A stretch of DNA of 64,000 nucleotides from Chondrosia reniformis (taxonomy: Eukaryota > Porifera > Demospongiae > Chondrillida > Chondrillidae): assembly GCA_947172415.1 (NCBI GenBank), contig OX359190.1:7006001-7070000 (forward strand). The letters run 5' to 3'. The translations under genes and the position numbers were made by a program. Positions 1 through 12,600 of the stretch are shown here, one piece after another. Positions within the stretch are counted from its first letter, which is position 1. Every line of letters begins with the position of its first letter. The notes beneath the pieces were generated by a model that made no database searches, had not been told where the DNA came from, and worked only from the letters and a program-made list of their open reading frames with translations.

Positions 1-81
1 TCCAAACTCGCGTTTAGGGAAGACGAAGTTAGAAGGAGGATGATTCAGTTGCCCAGGGAGATCCGGCAATCTCAGAGCCAT
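1..81 (-). pseudogene. Start of a TTF-zinc-finger/hAT-type protein, cut by window edge
   Basis: An ATG at 79-81, after an in-frame stop, opens a 27-codon frame running off the left edge, with NHPPSNFVFPKREFG. F.FPKR.FG is common just before the TTF-type zinc finger of ZNF862-like hAT-derived proteins (recall). Too short to tell gene from relic. Confidence 0.4.
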
Positions 82-90
82 CGACTTTGA

Positions 91-659
91 AAGCACTATT
101 ATCTCTCAACAGGAAGGGTAGTCTAGTAACCAGATGTGGCGCGCATGTGGATCGGTGTGCAAGACTAACTTTCCTGGTGAAATTACCACGTTCCGCCATT
201 TAGGAGGTTATATAATACTTAAGCCGTCAAAATGGTGTTTATCAACTTTTGCTAAAAGAACGACTGGCCAGGTCTCAACGATTCTGTTAGTGTAAGTACT
301 CTCATTTAGGTTCAGTAAAAATATTTTGCTACAGAAAATATTTGTCTGGCCAAAACCGGAGCAACCGGACCGGTTCTGCCGGCCCTGTTTAATAAGTAAG
401 CTCCTTTACTAAAGTGTTATAGTTTCTGAAAACAAGTACAAACAACTAATACAATGAGTACAACAATTATCACTCCTCAGTAGTAGGGCTAGCTATTCAG
501 CCATTTCATAAGCCTCCTCCTTAAACAAAATGGTTATGTATTCCTACAAAGATTACTAAACCAAAGGCAAACAAACTGCACAGTTAATCCTCCTATTATT
601 AAGTCCTTATCATTATTGAGTAAAACATTTCAGAGTGCAAAATATAGTGATCAACTTAC
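91..659. other. No gene recognised
   Basis: AT-rich sequence between the left-edge fragment and the last host exon candidate. I see no convincing frame or repeat. The host gene's stop codon and 3' UTR may be here. Confidence 0.5.
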
Positions 660-691
660 TTTGGTAGGGTGATGCTTTCAGTTAACGGGAG
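660..691 (-). CDS. Tentative WDR49-like C-terminal micro-exon
   Basis: 32 bases with acceptor TTATCAG and donor GTAAGT, reading LPLTESITLPK from phase 0. Only the splice sites and phase support it; the stop codon was not found. Confidence 0.35.
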
Positions 692-3600
692 CTGATAAAA
701 ATTATGAAATAATAGTGAATTAAGTACAAATATTAAACACACAACAAATGTATGGTGTAGCTTGGATAATCCCCACATCAAAACATTATATTAAGTGAAT
801 CCCTATTTTATTCATTGAAATATATAATATGCCAAGTGTTGTGTGTGCCTTCATACGTATTTCATATTATTTTTCAAAACATACCGTTATTACAAGACAT
901 ATACGTACCTTAATTCTCCATCACACATTTGTTTCAATCAATTGCACAATTATCCAAGTTACAGCATACAGAGGTACCAAAACATACAATGTGTTTCACA
1001 CTAACTGCTGCTTCCCATGAATTCTGATCATCACCCTCAACAACAGTATCCTCCTTTTCTAGCGAAGCTTCATTAGGAAGGGTGGATTCTTCTGATGGGA
1101 AACGTTCAGGTAAGCTACATCCATCAATGAGTGTGTCAGTGGGCATAAAAGGGTGTTCAAAAGTGAATGGATTTGACAATTTCCATGATCTTGACTGGCC
1201 AAATGTGCCTAGGAAAGTACATTGATGCATGCCAAGTCTTGTAACTTACAATAACTAACTGAATGGTACATGTAGCAGTAAAGCTTATAGTATACAGTGG
1301 AACCTTGAAATTGCAACCAACTCCTTTGGTTCTAAGTAGTTCTTCTATCTTGCACTGTATTTTAGGTGTTCAGAAAAGCGACCACCTTGGAAATCACTTC
1401 AAGACCATTTTCGAAACGGATAATATTAAAATAACTTCATTGTAACGACCAGGTGTGAAAACAAGTATTTTGATTTTAAACAATTCGTGGGGCGCCTGGT
1501 GCCCCCAAACCCAAACTACTTGCTGGTCAGTTCTTTGATGTCCGGTTAACTGATTCCAGTCGTCGCTTGATTGCTGTCAATCTCGTAGAAAACGTTTTGC
1601 GCAAGCTTTACGTTACATACATAGTATTAATAATGGTGGTTTCTAAATCCTTTTTATTGGTTCAATGTCTGACACTAAGGAAGAGAAAGCTATTTTTTAA
1701 GCTAGAAAACAAAAGCCAGCCGAGTGTCAGCCATTTTGTTGACAGATATAAATATATATACACTATACTGTATAAATTCATTGCTACAGTTACCTTCCAG
1801 TATCTCAATGTATGTCACTTATGAAGACCTACGGGTCGAAATGTTCGATTTGAAATACATTTCAGTGTTGTTTACAGTGCTACGTACAAGCTCAGTAAGA
1901 ATTCGTAACTCATATATACACATACTGTACATTATATTTTATACAGTTTCCTTTGATTTCTATGTGTTTTATTTGATATTTATAGATTTTCATATATTTC
2001 CTATGTGTACATGTACATATATAAAATATAATTTCAGAGTTAGGACCACCTCAAAAAAGGTGGTCACAATTGTGAGGTTCCACTGTATTAAGATAAAACT
2101 AATGTTATGTTAAAACCAAAATTTAACAAGGTTATCTTTGAGATGGTTCATCTTTCAGTCATTTGATAGACTCAGTTGGTTCTTTTAGGATTCGAAACTT
2201 TCCAGCAACTGAGATCCTCAGGGTTGAAAGGTCTGAATTCTAAAAGAACTAACAGCATCTCTAAAGATGAACCATCTCAAAGATAAGTTAGAAAAAATCC
2301 CTATCATCTAAGTAGTAAATGTACGTGAATCAACATATTAACAACATTTTATCACGAATGTATGAAAACAACAGAAGCTGACAAAAGTTATAAGGCTTTC
2401 TGTGTGTGTTAATTAGTGTTTTACTTAGTGTTTTGAGTATAGAGTGTATTGTGTATTACTAATGTTAATTAACCTATAATGTGTCAAGCCCTTGGCTAGA
2501 TTATGTTGGTTAGGCAGCTGAAGGGTGTAACCCATAAGTGACCTATACTACACTATTGCCAAATTTTCATATATGACGGTCATTGCAATGCAGCTGCATT
2601 TAATAATTGGGACAATTATCTTATAGATAGACACTTTGAGCCTAATACGTAGTAACAGAAATGTTGTGCTAAGTAGCCTATGGGTACAAATACATACCGA
2701 TAAACTGGCCATGATCACTCCACAACCTAACTAATCCATCATGTGAAGCAGTAATGAGCAGGTTGTTTGAAGCATACTCTAAACTGAAAGAAGTACCAAG
2801 GCATTATTAGAGGTTTGATGTTACGTAAATAGAGCAAGGCAGAAGAAAAACCATAAACAAACATCCAAACAATAAAGAAAATGACACTTCAACAAAACTG
2901 ATTGTGATATGATAAAAAATTGTATACTTGTTTAGAGAGTGTTAAATTCACAGAATATATGTACCATATACAAAGAAAATGATACCTTGTAATTTTCTTA
3001 GCATGTGCTTTCCATTTGTTTACAACTAGACATGGAAGAAAATCCCATTTACTTCAGTTATTTGTAGTTCAACTATCACATGACATTACTAAGCACTACC
3101 TTACATTTTGGAGGCTGGGTAGATTGACTATTTAAGCAGTACATTCGAATATCCCAGACAGAAATATAACCTACATTCACAAAAAAGAGCAGGCAAGCAA
3201 GTAAGCTTCTTAATTAGTAGATTAGTGCACTTTGATTCAGAAGTACTGTACTATCTCTTTATTGCTGTACTTCACCAATGATTATGTTATCAAAAATATA
3301 CAGGCGCGTATACACATATATTAATGTGCATACCACCAGAATCTGCTACAAATAGCCATGAATTATTTTGGTCAGTTGTCATGGAAGACACAGGCCAAGT
3401 GGACTGCAAACAAACAAGAAGAAATCATAATTATAACTCATTAGGTTACTTTCTAATTAAGATCTTATTTTTAGCTTTTGAATAGTTATTTATGATACAG
3501 TAATCTCAGTCAGCTGATACATCAACTAGTTTACAATATTAGTATGTTCTAATAAACATTGTGTAAAGTGAAGTATCTATCACAGTAACCAGAGAGAGGA

Positions 3601-6600
3601 GAGAGAGAGTAGAGAGATAGGGGGTAGGGAGAGAGAGTTAACTGACTAGCCCTTAAAATACAGTGAGAGAAGTCTGCTTAAAACTCTAGCTTGACTACTT
3701 TTTTCAGTATTCTTGTCAAGCTAAATCATTTGGCCTTCACCGAAGGAGACATCTATTTCCATGCTTTTAAGGTGTGAAAATAGAAAATCCTCAATACAGA
3801 GAGTAGGCAAGGCATGTCCACAAGACTTCTCTCTAGTCACAACAAGAGAGTGCTCATTTTGTAAAAGAACTTTAAAAGGCTAGGTAATCATGTTAATAGT
3901 TGCCATGAAAGGAATGGTGAAGATTTCAGCCACCTACTATCCCAGGAAACTCTAGCCAAGAAGGACCCTCCTCAGAAAAGGATCATACGTGAGAACTGTG
4001 GTAAGAAGTTTGTACGTATTGATACCCACTGGAGAACCAGTAGCTCTTGTGAAAAAGTTAAAGAAGTGTCCTTCAAAAGCCTCCCTCAAACATGCCAAGA
4101 CACCAGAAAAGATGAAGGTTCATGTAACACAGTAGAAGAATCACCTACTATGTTCTCACCAACTCCCAAGTTTGAAGTTGCCAACTTCAAACTTGGATGA
4201 ATTGTAGGATACATGCATAAATAATTCTTCACTGGGTAACATCCCTTTCTTGTTTCTGTGCTTTTTGTGCCATCCCTACATCTTCTACTATTTTTGTAGA
4301 AAAGTTTTATTGTTCTCTAGTGGAATTTAATGTTGTGCCAGCAGTTCTGATGGAAAGTAATGTTGATAAGATTTGGTCAACATAAATGGTGCCCAGTGCA
4401 TGGAGAGGTACAAGTTGGTGTCATTCACCTTCTTGGTAAGAAATCTGCTGAGGATAATCCAAGCCAGCCTTCACACTTCCGCCCACTTCGTGCACCTGGT
4501 AAGCTGTTTATAGGCATCCTTAAACAGAGATGGACGGCTTACATGCTGGAAACAACTATCTGAAAACCTCAATACAGCTGCCAGGTTACTTAAAGTACCA
4601 CTTCAAGCTGCTATCAATCAGAAGTGAGGCAAGGAAAAAAAAAACAGATCACTTTGTATCTGCTGGCTTGACATGGCAAATGCCTTTGGCAGTGTCCATC
4701 ATGGCCTTATCTGCTTTGCCCTAGAACACTATCATGCCTCAAAAGAAATGGTTACCATGATTTCAAAACTCTATGACAACCTTCAAGGAATTCTTTCTCC
4801 AAACAATAGCAACTTGTACTTGTGGAAAAAGGCACCATCCCCAGCATGTCAACTCTGGGGTGAGCATCTATCCCTACCACATGTGCTCAATGTCTGCCCA
4901 TATGCACTGGAGAATAGGAGATTCAACACAGGTATAATGAAATCCTGTCAGTACTCCACAACTTCCTAACTAGTTATCTGCCACCTCCTCGAAGATTAAT
5001 GTTGACCTCACAAACCAAAAAAACTCCCTCCCACAGCACATTGCCACAACAGACAGTAGACCAGACATTGTAGTTTGAAACACTTCCTCAGCATTCTTAT
5101 CAAACTAACTGTTCCATTTAAGGCACCCACCAACAAGCTAACCAGTTGAGGTGGGTTCTAGAGGCTTTATGCACTGTGAGTCATTCAATTCATTATACAA
5201 GCTTGTAAAACCATCAGATACAAACAGGAAGAGCTGGAGATGACGATTATAAAACATGCATTTAAGAATTGTATAGGATTTGGAGCAAACGCAACTGAAG
5301 AGAGCAACCAACAATGAGAGAGACATGACTTCATGTAAAAGGTAGCGTTACAAAATTGTCCAACTAGTAGCTTCGTAAAGGAAATAAAGAAAAAAAGGCT
5401 AATATGTAAACAAAACATCTTGCACATTGTTTGAGGAAAACAGATGAAAAACAAAAACACCTAGGCTTACCCTATGCAATAGCAAAAGTAATGTACACAT
5501 ATATAATATATGCTGCCAAATAAATTATGGGAGTTGCAATTTCAGGACCTCTAGAATAAGAGTCACATCACTTAACATTAAAGGAAGTTCATTATTGCAG
5601 TACATATCACACAAAAATAGCGTGGCAAGGGAATTACTTCTACAGGCAAGATACTACTATTAGACAATCACTTGGTGATTCACTTACGACACTGAATTGT
5701 CCATATGGCTTCATGGAATCAAAGAGATTCCAAAATGAAATAAAGCCTAAATTAAAATATAAAAAAAAACAGTTAAAATAAAAACACAAAGGCATACAAA
5801 TGTAAAACTACGTACACCAGTATACACTTTGTCATGCTCACCAGAAACTGTACTCGATAGTAAGGTAGCCGATTCCCTAGCTCTTATCCTCTGTGACAAG
5901 AAGAGTAACTTTGTAATTGCTTCACAACCCTCAGCTACAAATAAACCAAATTACTGTATCATGTATTGCATAACAGAAGTGTAATCCTACTCTTACCTGT
6001 AGCTTTATCACTATTTACAGTAGTTGACCTGGACCGACAAAAAAGGGTCCCAGACACGAAGTTCCAAACCACCAGCTAAAAAAGTAGACAGTAAAATTAT
6101 TTATATATAACAACTACATCAGGAGCTTCTGAGAGCCTTAGAACGAGAACAATTCAGGGAACTGAAAAGTGGATTAATGAATACATGAGATCAAATCCTT
6201 TAATAAATGCCAATAAAGATAACTTAGGAAGTTTTTCAGTTTGGTACGATTTGATTCATTCAATTTTCAACTCATGTTATCCTTTCTATTTAAACCACCA
6301 CTTGTAATTATTTCTCATTATTGCTTAAGCCCTACTGGTCGAAACGTTCAATCCAATACAATTTCATTACGATAGCTCAAAATAAAATGACTTTCAGATT
6401 TATATGTATGTAATTATATAACTGGTCATAAGACATACCTCTCCATCAAATGTTGCAGTTACTAAAAAGAAAGGTGCACCAAAAGCAATGCATGTTATAT
6501 CTTCTTTGTATTTCCCCTTCTAGAATGTACAATGCAAGTAAGATTAGGCTTATGTACAGGTACAGAGATTCTTACAGTAGTAAAACCTACTGATATTAAC

Positions 6601-9600
6601 TTCAACTCTGGCATAGGAAAATGAATAAATTGGGAATCTGTTGAATCCTAAAGTAAAGGATAAAAATATAAATTTACATCATTAAAATAACCTTGAATCC
6701 ATTCACCTGAAAGACATTCAATTGTCTGTCCCATCCAACGCAACAAATGTACCTATACATGTAAATAAAAGCAAAACGGCAAATCTTTCACAATTTATGG
6801 ACTGAATGTATTACTACATGTAATGTGCTACACTGTTATTTCTAAAGGATGTGAGAAAAAGTTAAGAACATGAATTACAATTCTTGTTAATATTTAAAAA
6901 ATATTAAATTCTAAAAAATGACATTGTATATTAACTGAAACAGGGACAAAACTTAAACAAACCTTTTAGCCTCTCCAGTCAAACTAGCAAAACACATATC
7001 TGTAATCTCAGCTTTGTTACCTGAATATTTCAATAAAAAACGAAAAGCTTCTATAAAAATCTACACATGACGGTGTACAAAATAATAACAAACCTTTATT
7101 AAGCACTTGAAGACACTGACCACTGTTGTAATTCCATACTTTAATCTCACCACTTTGACTTGAAGTGAATGCTCTATATACAAAAGAGCAAGCTTACCAT
7201 TTAACATGGCATATTCTTACAGTGTACATTATGGGTAGCAACGCAAACTCAGCTATAGAGGTAAAGGATTTTGATAGATACGGTACTCGTCACAAGTTAC
7301 TTATGGAAATCCGACAAATTTTACTGTAATCTTTCCCAGGTATCCGTAAATGTCGGCCAAGATTGCCACGGATTGTCCGTACCTCTTCCGCAGAACCGGC
7401 GGAAGGCTTTTCAATATGTATGTACGTATGCACGTAAAATACGTAAACCTTTGAAGGCGCTTCAATTAATCGAACAGAGTAAGGCTCTCAACAAAGGTGT
7501 GAGGATACTTTTGCCGAAAAATCGTCCAATCAAAAATGTATGGTACCCATTTAATATTACAACGTGGTCCGAAAATGGGGAATTTGTTTTTTTTAGCTAC
7601 GTACGTATATTGTTTTAATTTAGAACTATTGTAGTTTTTGGTGTTTATTGTATGCTTGTAAACATTGTCATCTATTTCTACTTGTCCTCTGCGCTGTTAA
7701 ACTATAGACTAACCACTACATCGGGACTGGAAACGAATGACCTCATTTTAGGGAGTTTATATGTGGTTATGTCATACTTCCGTGTTGGAGCTCCTGTTCT
7801 GAAGTCATCGCTAAGCAACATGTTCTCAACGGCTATTCAGCCCTATACTTACTGTGATTGTGCACAAACAAAGCCCTACGAAGGAGGGATTTTCCCTCGA
7901 AGCAATGGGCGTGTTAATCAGCTAAAGGACGATAAGCGAGCTGATGTCATCGCCTCTTTTACGAAATAAAGGTACGAAACAACAAAGGATTCATTCATCG
8001 GCCAAGTTTTATACCTTTTTTAGGACACCTTTAGTTATTTAAACTTCGAGAAACGAGCAAATCTAAGCACAATCTTTAACTACGTTACCTCGTAGCTGAA
8101 TTGAACTCTTTCGAACATAGGATTGAGGACAATGGGCAGAAAGAAGTATTTTGCTCATAGAAAGAACAAGACAAGGAGTCATAACGGGCAAAAGACCATG
8201 AAAACCCTTCAACAACCACAGATTCGCCTGATCCAGAGTTCGGACAACAATTTACTTAATCTAATGAAGGTTAGCCACTGTTACTATAGCCATGCATACA
8301 AAATAATGCTTGTCACATTGGTATACATATATATGTACCAAAAACCTGGAAACACCTTCTACAACTAGAGGAAGCCTTACTTCGCAGTGCAAAACAGAGT
8401 GCTGGTCTACACATTGCCTATAAATTAAAAAGGGAACACTTTCACTTCACCTCATTTTCTAAGATGAAGGTTAACCTGGCTGCCCAGATATTAAGTCGTT
8501 CAACTTGTGAGGCTTTGCGTTGTTATGCAATCCCAGGATCTGGTGCAACACAGATTCATTCTATTTATGGATTGTTTTTTGACATGTTAAATGTCCGCAG
8601 TAAGGAAGAATGGATCATCAAGAAAAAGGAGGATTTGAAGCCTTACACATCACCAGATGATAGTAGGGTAACTTGGCTAGAGGATGCTTTCTTGGGCTAC
8701 CTTGCTGCCTGGAAGGATGCTGTTTCCCAGAGGCCTGCATTTACAAAAGCAGAAAAATCCATGATGATGTTAAGCCAAGAAACCCAAGTGGGATTAAGGA
8801 CGAGAGTGCTCTCCTTTGTTGCTATTGTAAAGGAACTTCTGGAGCATCTAGAGTTACAAGGCATGTATCTTTTCAGTGAACATTTCAGTCAAGACCCCTT
8901 GGAGAATTTTTTTGGACAGCCTGGGGGAAGAAATTTAAATCCAAATGTTGAAAAAATTGAAAAAGCAACAGATTTGCTTCGATTGCAGACATCTTCTGCA
9001 CATGATGAAGTCAGGAGTGGGTCTCGCTTGAAAAAGCGTCTTTTTCACACAAGACAGCCTGATGCATCCCAAACAGTATTACTCAAAAAGAGACAAGCAC
9101 ATGAATCACCATACTAAACTCAAGTGACAAACTATATACATGCATGCAAATCGAATGTATACAGAATTGCTATAAAATTTTCAAAATTCACTATATTATA
9201 AATTGATCTATATGTACAGGCATTGAAAGGTCGCTAGAAGATGTATTTTTAAGAGTAGCGCGCTAAGGGGTTTCTGTCTTTTTAAACTGGTCTAAAATCA
9301 TTTTCGAAAATGCATGAATTCTGATTTGTAGCCATAACTCAACAAATTCTTGCAATAAGCTTTTTTTCGATTTTTCACTTTCACTTACAGTGGAACCTGA
9401 GTAAGCGGTCACCTTATTAAAGCGGTCACCTCCCTTTTCTGGTCGCCAACGTATACTCCTGAACAATCCCCCATATTGAAGTATACATCGAGACCTTGTT
9501 AATGCGGTCGCCTTTCCGTGGCCCCGAAGGGATTTCTCTACTCTGTAATCCGGCCATACAGATTTGAAAGTAAGTAAATGACAACAATTTATCCATAAAA

Positions 9601-12600
9601 TGTTCTAAAGAGTCTCCTTTACTCCTTCAGTGACTCTTGCAGCTTTCTTATAAAGTTCTGGTGTCCATCGAAATGATAAAAACATGGAACTTCCAGCCCG
9701 AGACCAACGCCACGATTTACAGGGCTGCCAGTGACCTCACGCACAATCTGGTTCCCTTGTCTGAGGAGGAAAAAGTGAGTATATCGAGCTAATGACCTTG
9801 GAACGTGACCTACAACCTGTCCGTTCTTCTTTACTGCCGTTGCCATTGGGTCATATGGGTTGTACGGCTCTGCTTGTCCACAAGTCTTTATAATCATGGA
9901 ACCCACGAATAAAAGGTGCGTAGCTAAAGTGAGAAACAGATACAGAAGAGGCGTTCGCAGCCTTATTACCGAAGCTTAATTAGGTAGCAGCAGCTGCTAT
10001 ACTTGTGCGCAACACGTTTCGTTATAGTTACGCTCGCGCCTCTAACATGCCTCGAAAATTGACTTTGAAACAATGTGTGGAGGTGATCAGGTACCAAAAG
10101 AGCCATTCAAAAGAAGGAACTCGAATTTTGGCAGAACGTTTTGGCTGTGGCAGAATACAGATTCAGTCAATTTTTAAAGCCAAGGAGGAGATTCTTAAAG
10201 ATTTTGAAAAGAATGGAAGTGAAGAAAGAAGAGGAATAGAAAAGCTGAATTTCCGGACATTGATGATGCTGTTTACAAATGGTACTGTCTTGGTCGGGAA
10301 AGGAACATTCCCATATCAGGACCAATGCTCCAGAGGGAGGCCCGTTTGATTGCTGAATGATCCGCTTCAAGGCATCCAATGGTTGGCTCCAGTCATTCAA
10401 CGCTCGCCACAATTTAAAAATGCTCAGAGTTTGTGGAGAGTCTGCTAGTGTTCCCCAAGGAACGGTGGAGGCATGGCATAGCAGAGTGAAGGATTTGGTG
10501 ATATAGGGTATGTACCAAAGAACATTTGGAACACTGATGAGACGGGCTGCTTTTTCCGAGCCCTACTTGATAGAACCCTTGCTCAATCTGCTTCACAGTG
10601 TAAGGGTGGGAAAAAGTCAAAAGACAGGGTGACTGTTGTCTTTTTCGTCAATGCGGCTGGTGGGAAAGAACCACCAATTGTAATAGGCAAGTCAAAATCT
10701 CCTCGTTGCTTTGGCAGCCTCAAAGATAAGCAAAAACCACATGGAGTGCCATACTATGTAAATAAGAAAGCATGGATGACTTCAGAGATTATGGATGATA
10801 TCCTAGCATCACTTAACCAAAGACTGAAAAGGGAGGACCGCCACATTCTTCTTCTGCTTGATAATGCTCCTTGCCATCCTCGGGATTATCAAGACAGCTC
10901 CACATTTTCCAACATCAAAGTGGTATTCTTTCCAGTGAATACCACATCTCGTCTGCAACCACTCGATGCAGGAGTAATTCAAAGCTTCAAGTGCCAGTAC
11001 AGGGCACTTTTGATCAAACATACATTAGCAGAAATTGATTCACCAGCCAGCTTGTCCGCATTTGACATAGCCAAATCAGTGGATATCCTGACTGCCATTC
11101 GAATGATTAAACTTGCATGGCACAAAGTCAAAGAAGACACAATCATTAAGTGCTTCAAGAATTGTGGCGTGGTTGTGGGCGAAATAGACCACCTTTCAGA
11201 TCCCTTTGCTGAAGTTGACGTATTGGAGGAGCTAGTCCACCACATTAACCCAATGATTTCTGCTCAGGAATACATTCAGGCTGAGGAAGACATGCCAGCT
11301 TATGCAACTGTGCCAGAAGGAACAACAATGGAAGATCTACGTACACAGTTGCGTGAAGAAGCCATCAGTGGAGAACTGCCATCCAATAGCCATATCGAGC
11401 TCGAGGACAATAGTGACGATAATGATGATGATGATGCAGGTAGTGAAAATGATACCCCAAGTGCAGAAGTGAACAATTACACCATCCACACGTTTGATGA
11501 AGTCATTAGAGTCTCACGACTTGCTCCATTATTTGACCACAAAAGGAGAAGAAAGTCTTGCTGAAGACCTCCTATCAGTCATACAAGGCCTGAATGACTC
11601 AAAATGTCTAAACATCAAGAGCACAAGGCTATCTACACTGTTGGAGTTTTTCAATTTGGACAGCACAACATAGAACATGTATAAAGTGCATTAGTATATT
11701 ATACACCATTCCAGTTACCCATATGTCCATATTTTATTCATGATCATGTATCTTGTATTCTGTAAAACTATAACAAGTATGCAAATTTGTCTTTTGTCAA
11801 TGAATATTAATGAGAACCTTGTTAATACAGCCACCTGTGTATTAAAGCCAGCAAGTTTGTCTCCCTTGGGTGGCCGCATTAGGCAGGTTCCACTGTAATG
11901 TATATACAGGTGAGTTTATCCCAATAAAAAAGAACAAACTGATTAGAACAAATGGAGGAGATCATGGCTTCACTTTTCACATTGCTTCCTTCTACGTGCT
12001 CCTTCATACAGTAGCTCTTCTCATTTCTATCTCCATGATTCTGAAGAACTGAAAGCAGCTGTCACTTACTTCAAAAAGCCCACCCCTATTGACTGTTTTA
12101 ATCCTTTGCGTTGTGTACTCACGAAACTGCTTTCATCTCCGTGTACAGCCATCCCTGTCAGGCAATCCACTATTATAGCAGCTTCTTCTGTATCCTGCTT
12201 CTTATGCTTCTTTAGCAGCTTGAAGGGAACAAAGCCTGCTGCATACCTAAGTGCATTCTCCTGATCACCTTCAAAAATTACAGGATCAAATGCTGCTTCC
12301 TACTGAGGTTCTCTCCTTTTAGACAGTCTTTCTGCCAAAATATTCTCAAAGATCAAACGAGATGCTGTTTGATGCCAAATGTGATCTGGAGGCTGTAGAG
12401 AAAGATCCAAGTGAAGCTTGTTCCATAAATCCGGAATCTTCATAATCTGCAGCTGATAGAGGGCAATCGAAGACTTCACTCACCAGATCTGCTCGCTGGC
12501 ATATGACATTGTGAAGCACTTATTGATGGTAGCATTATAGATGGGTAGAAAAGTCCCGCACGATCTTTTCCTGTTTACTTGTTGCTGCTGAACATTGTTT

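Noticed and set aside
5997-6075. Apparent frameshift in an A6 tract of the WD gene
   Set aside because: It appears only when the exon is read in phase 1. Joined to the preceding exon in phase 0 it is fully open (LVVWNFVSGTLF).
11870-12052. Plus-strand ORF ending in a hydrophobic stretch
   Set aside because: Crosses the Tigger right end at 11895; not a biological unit.
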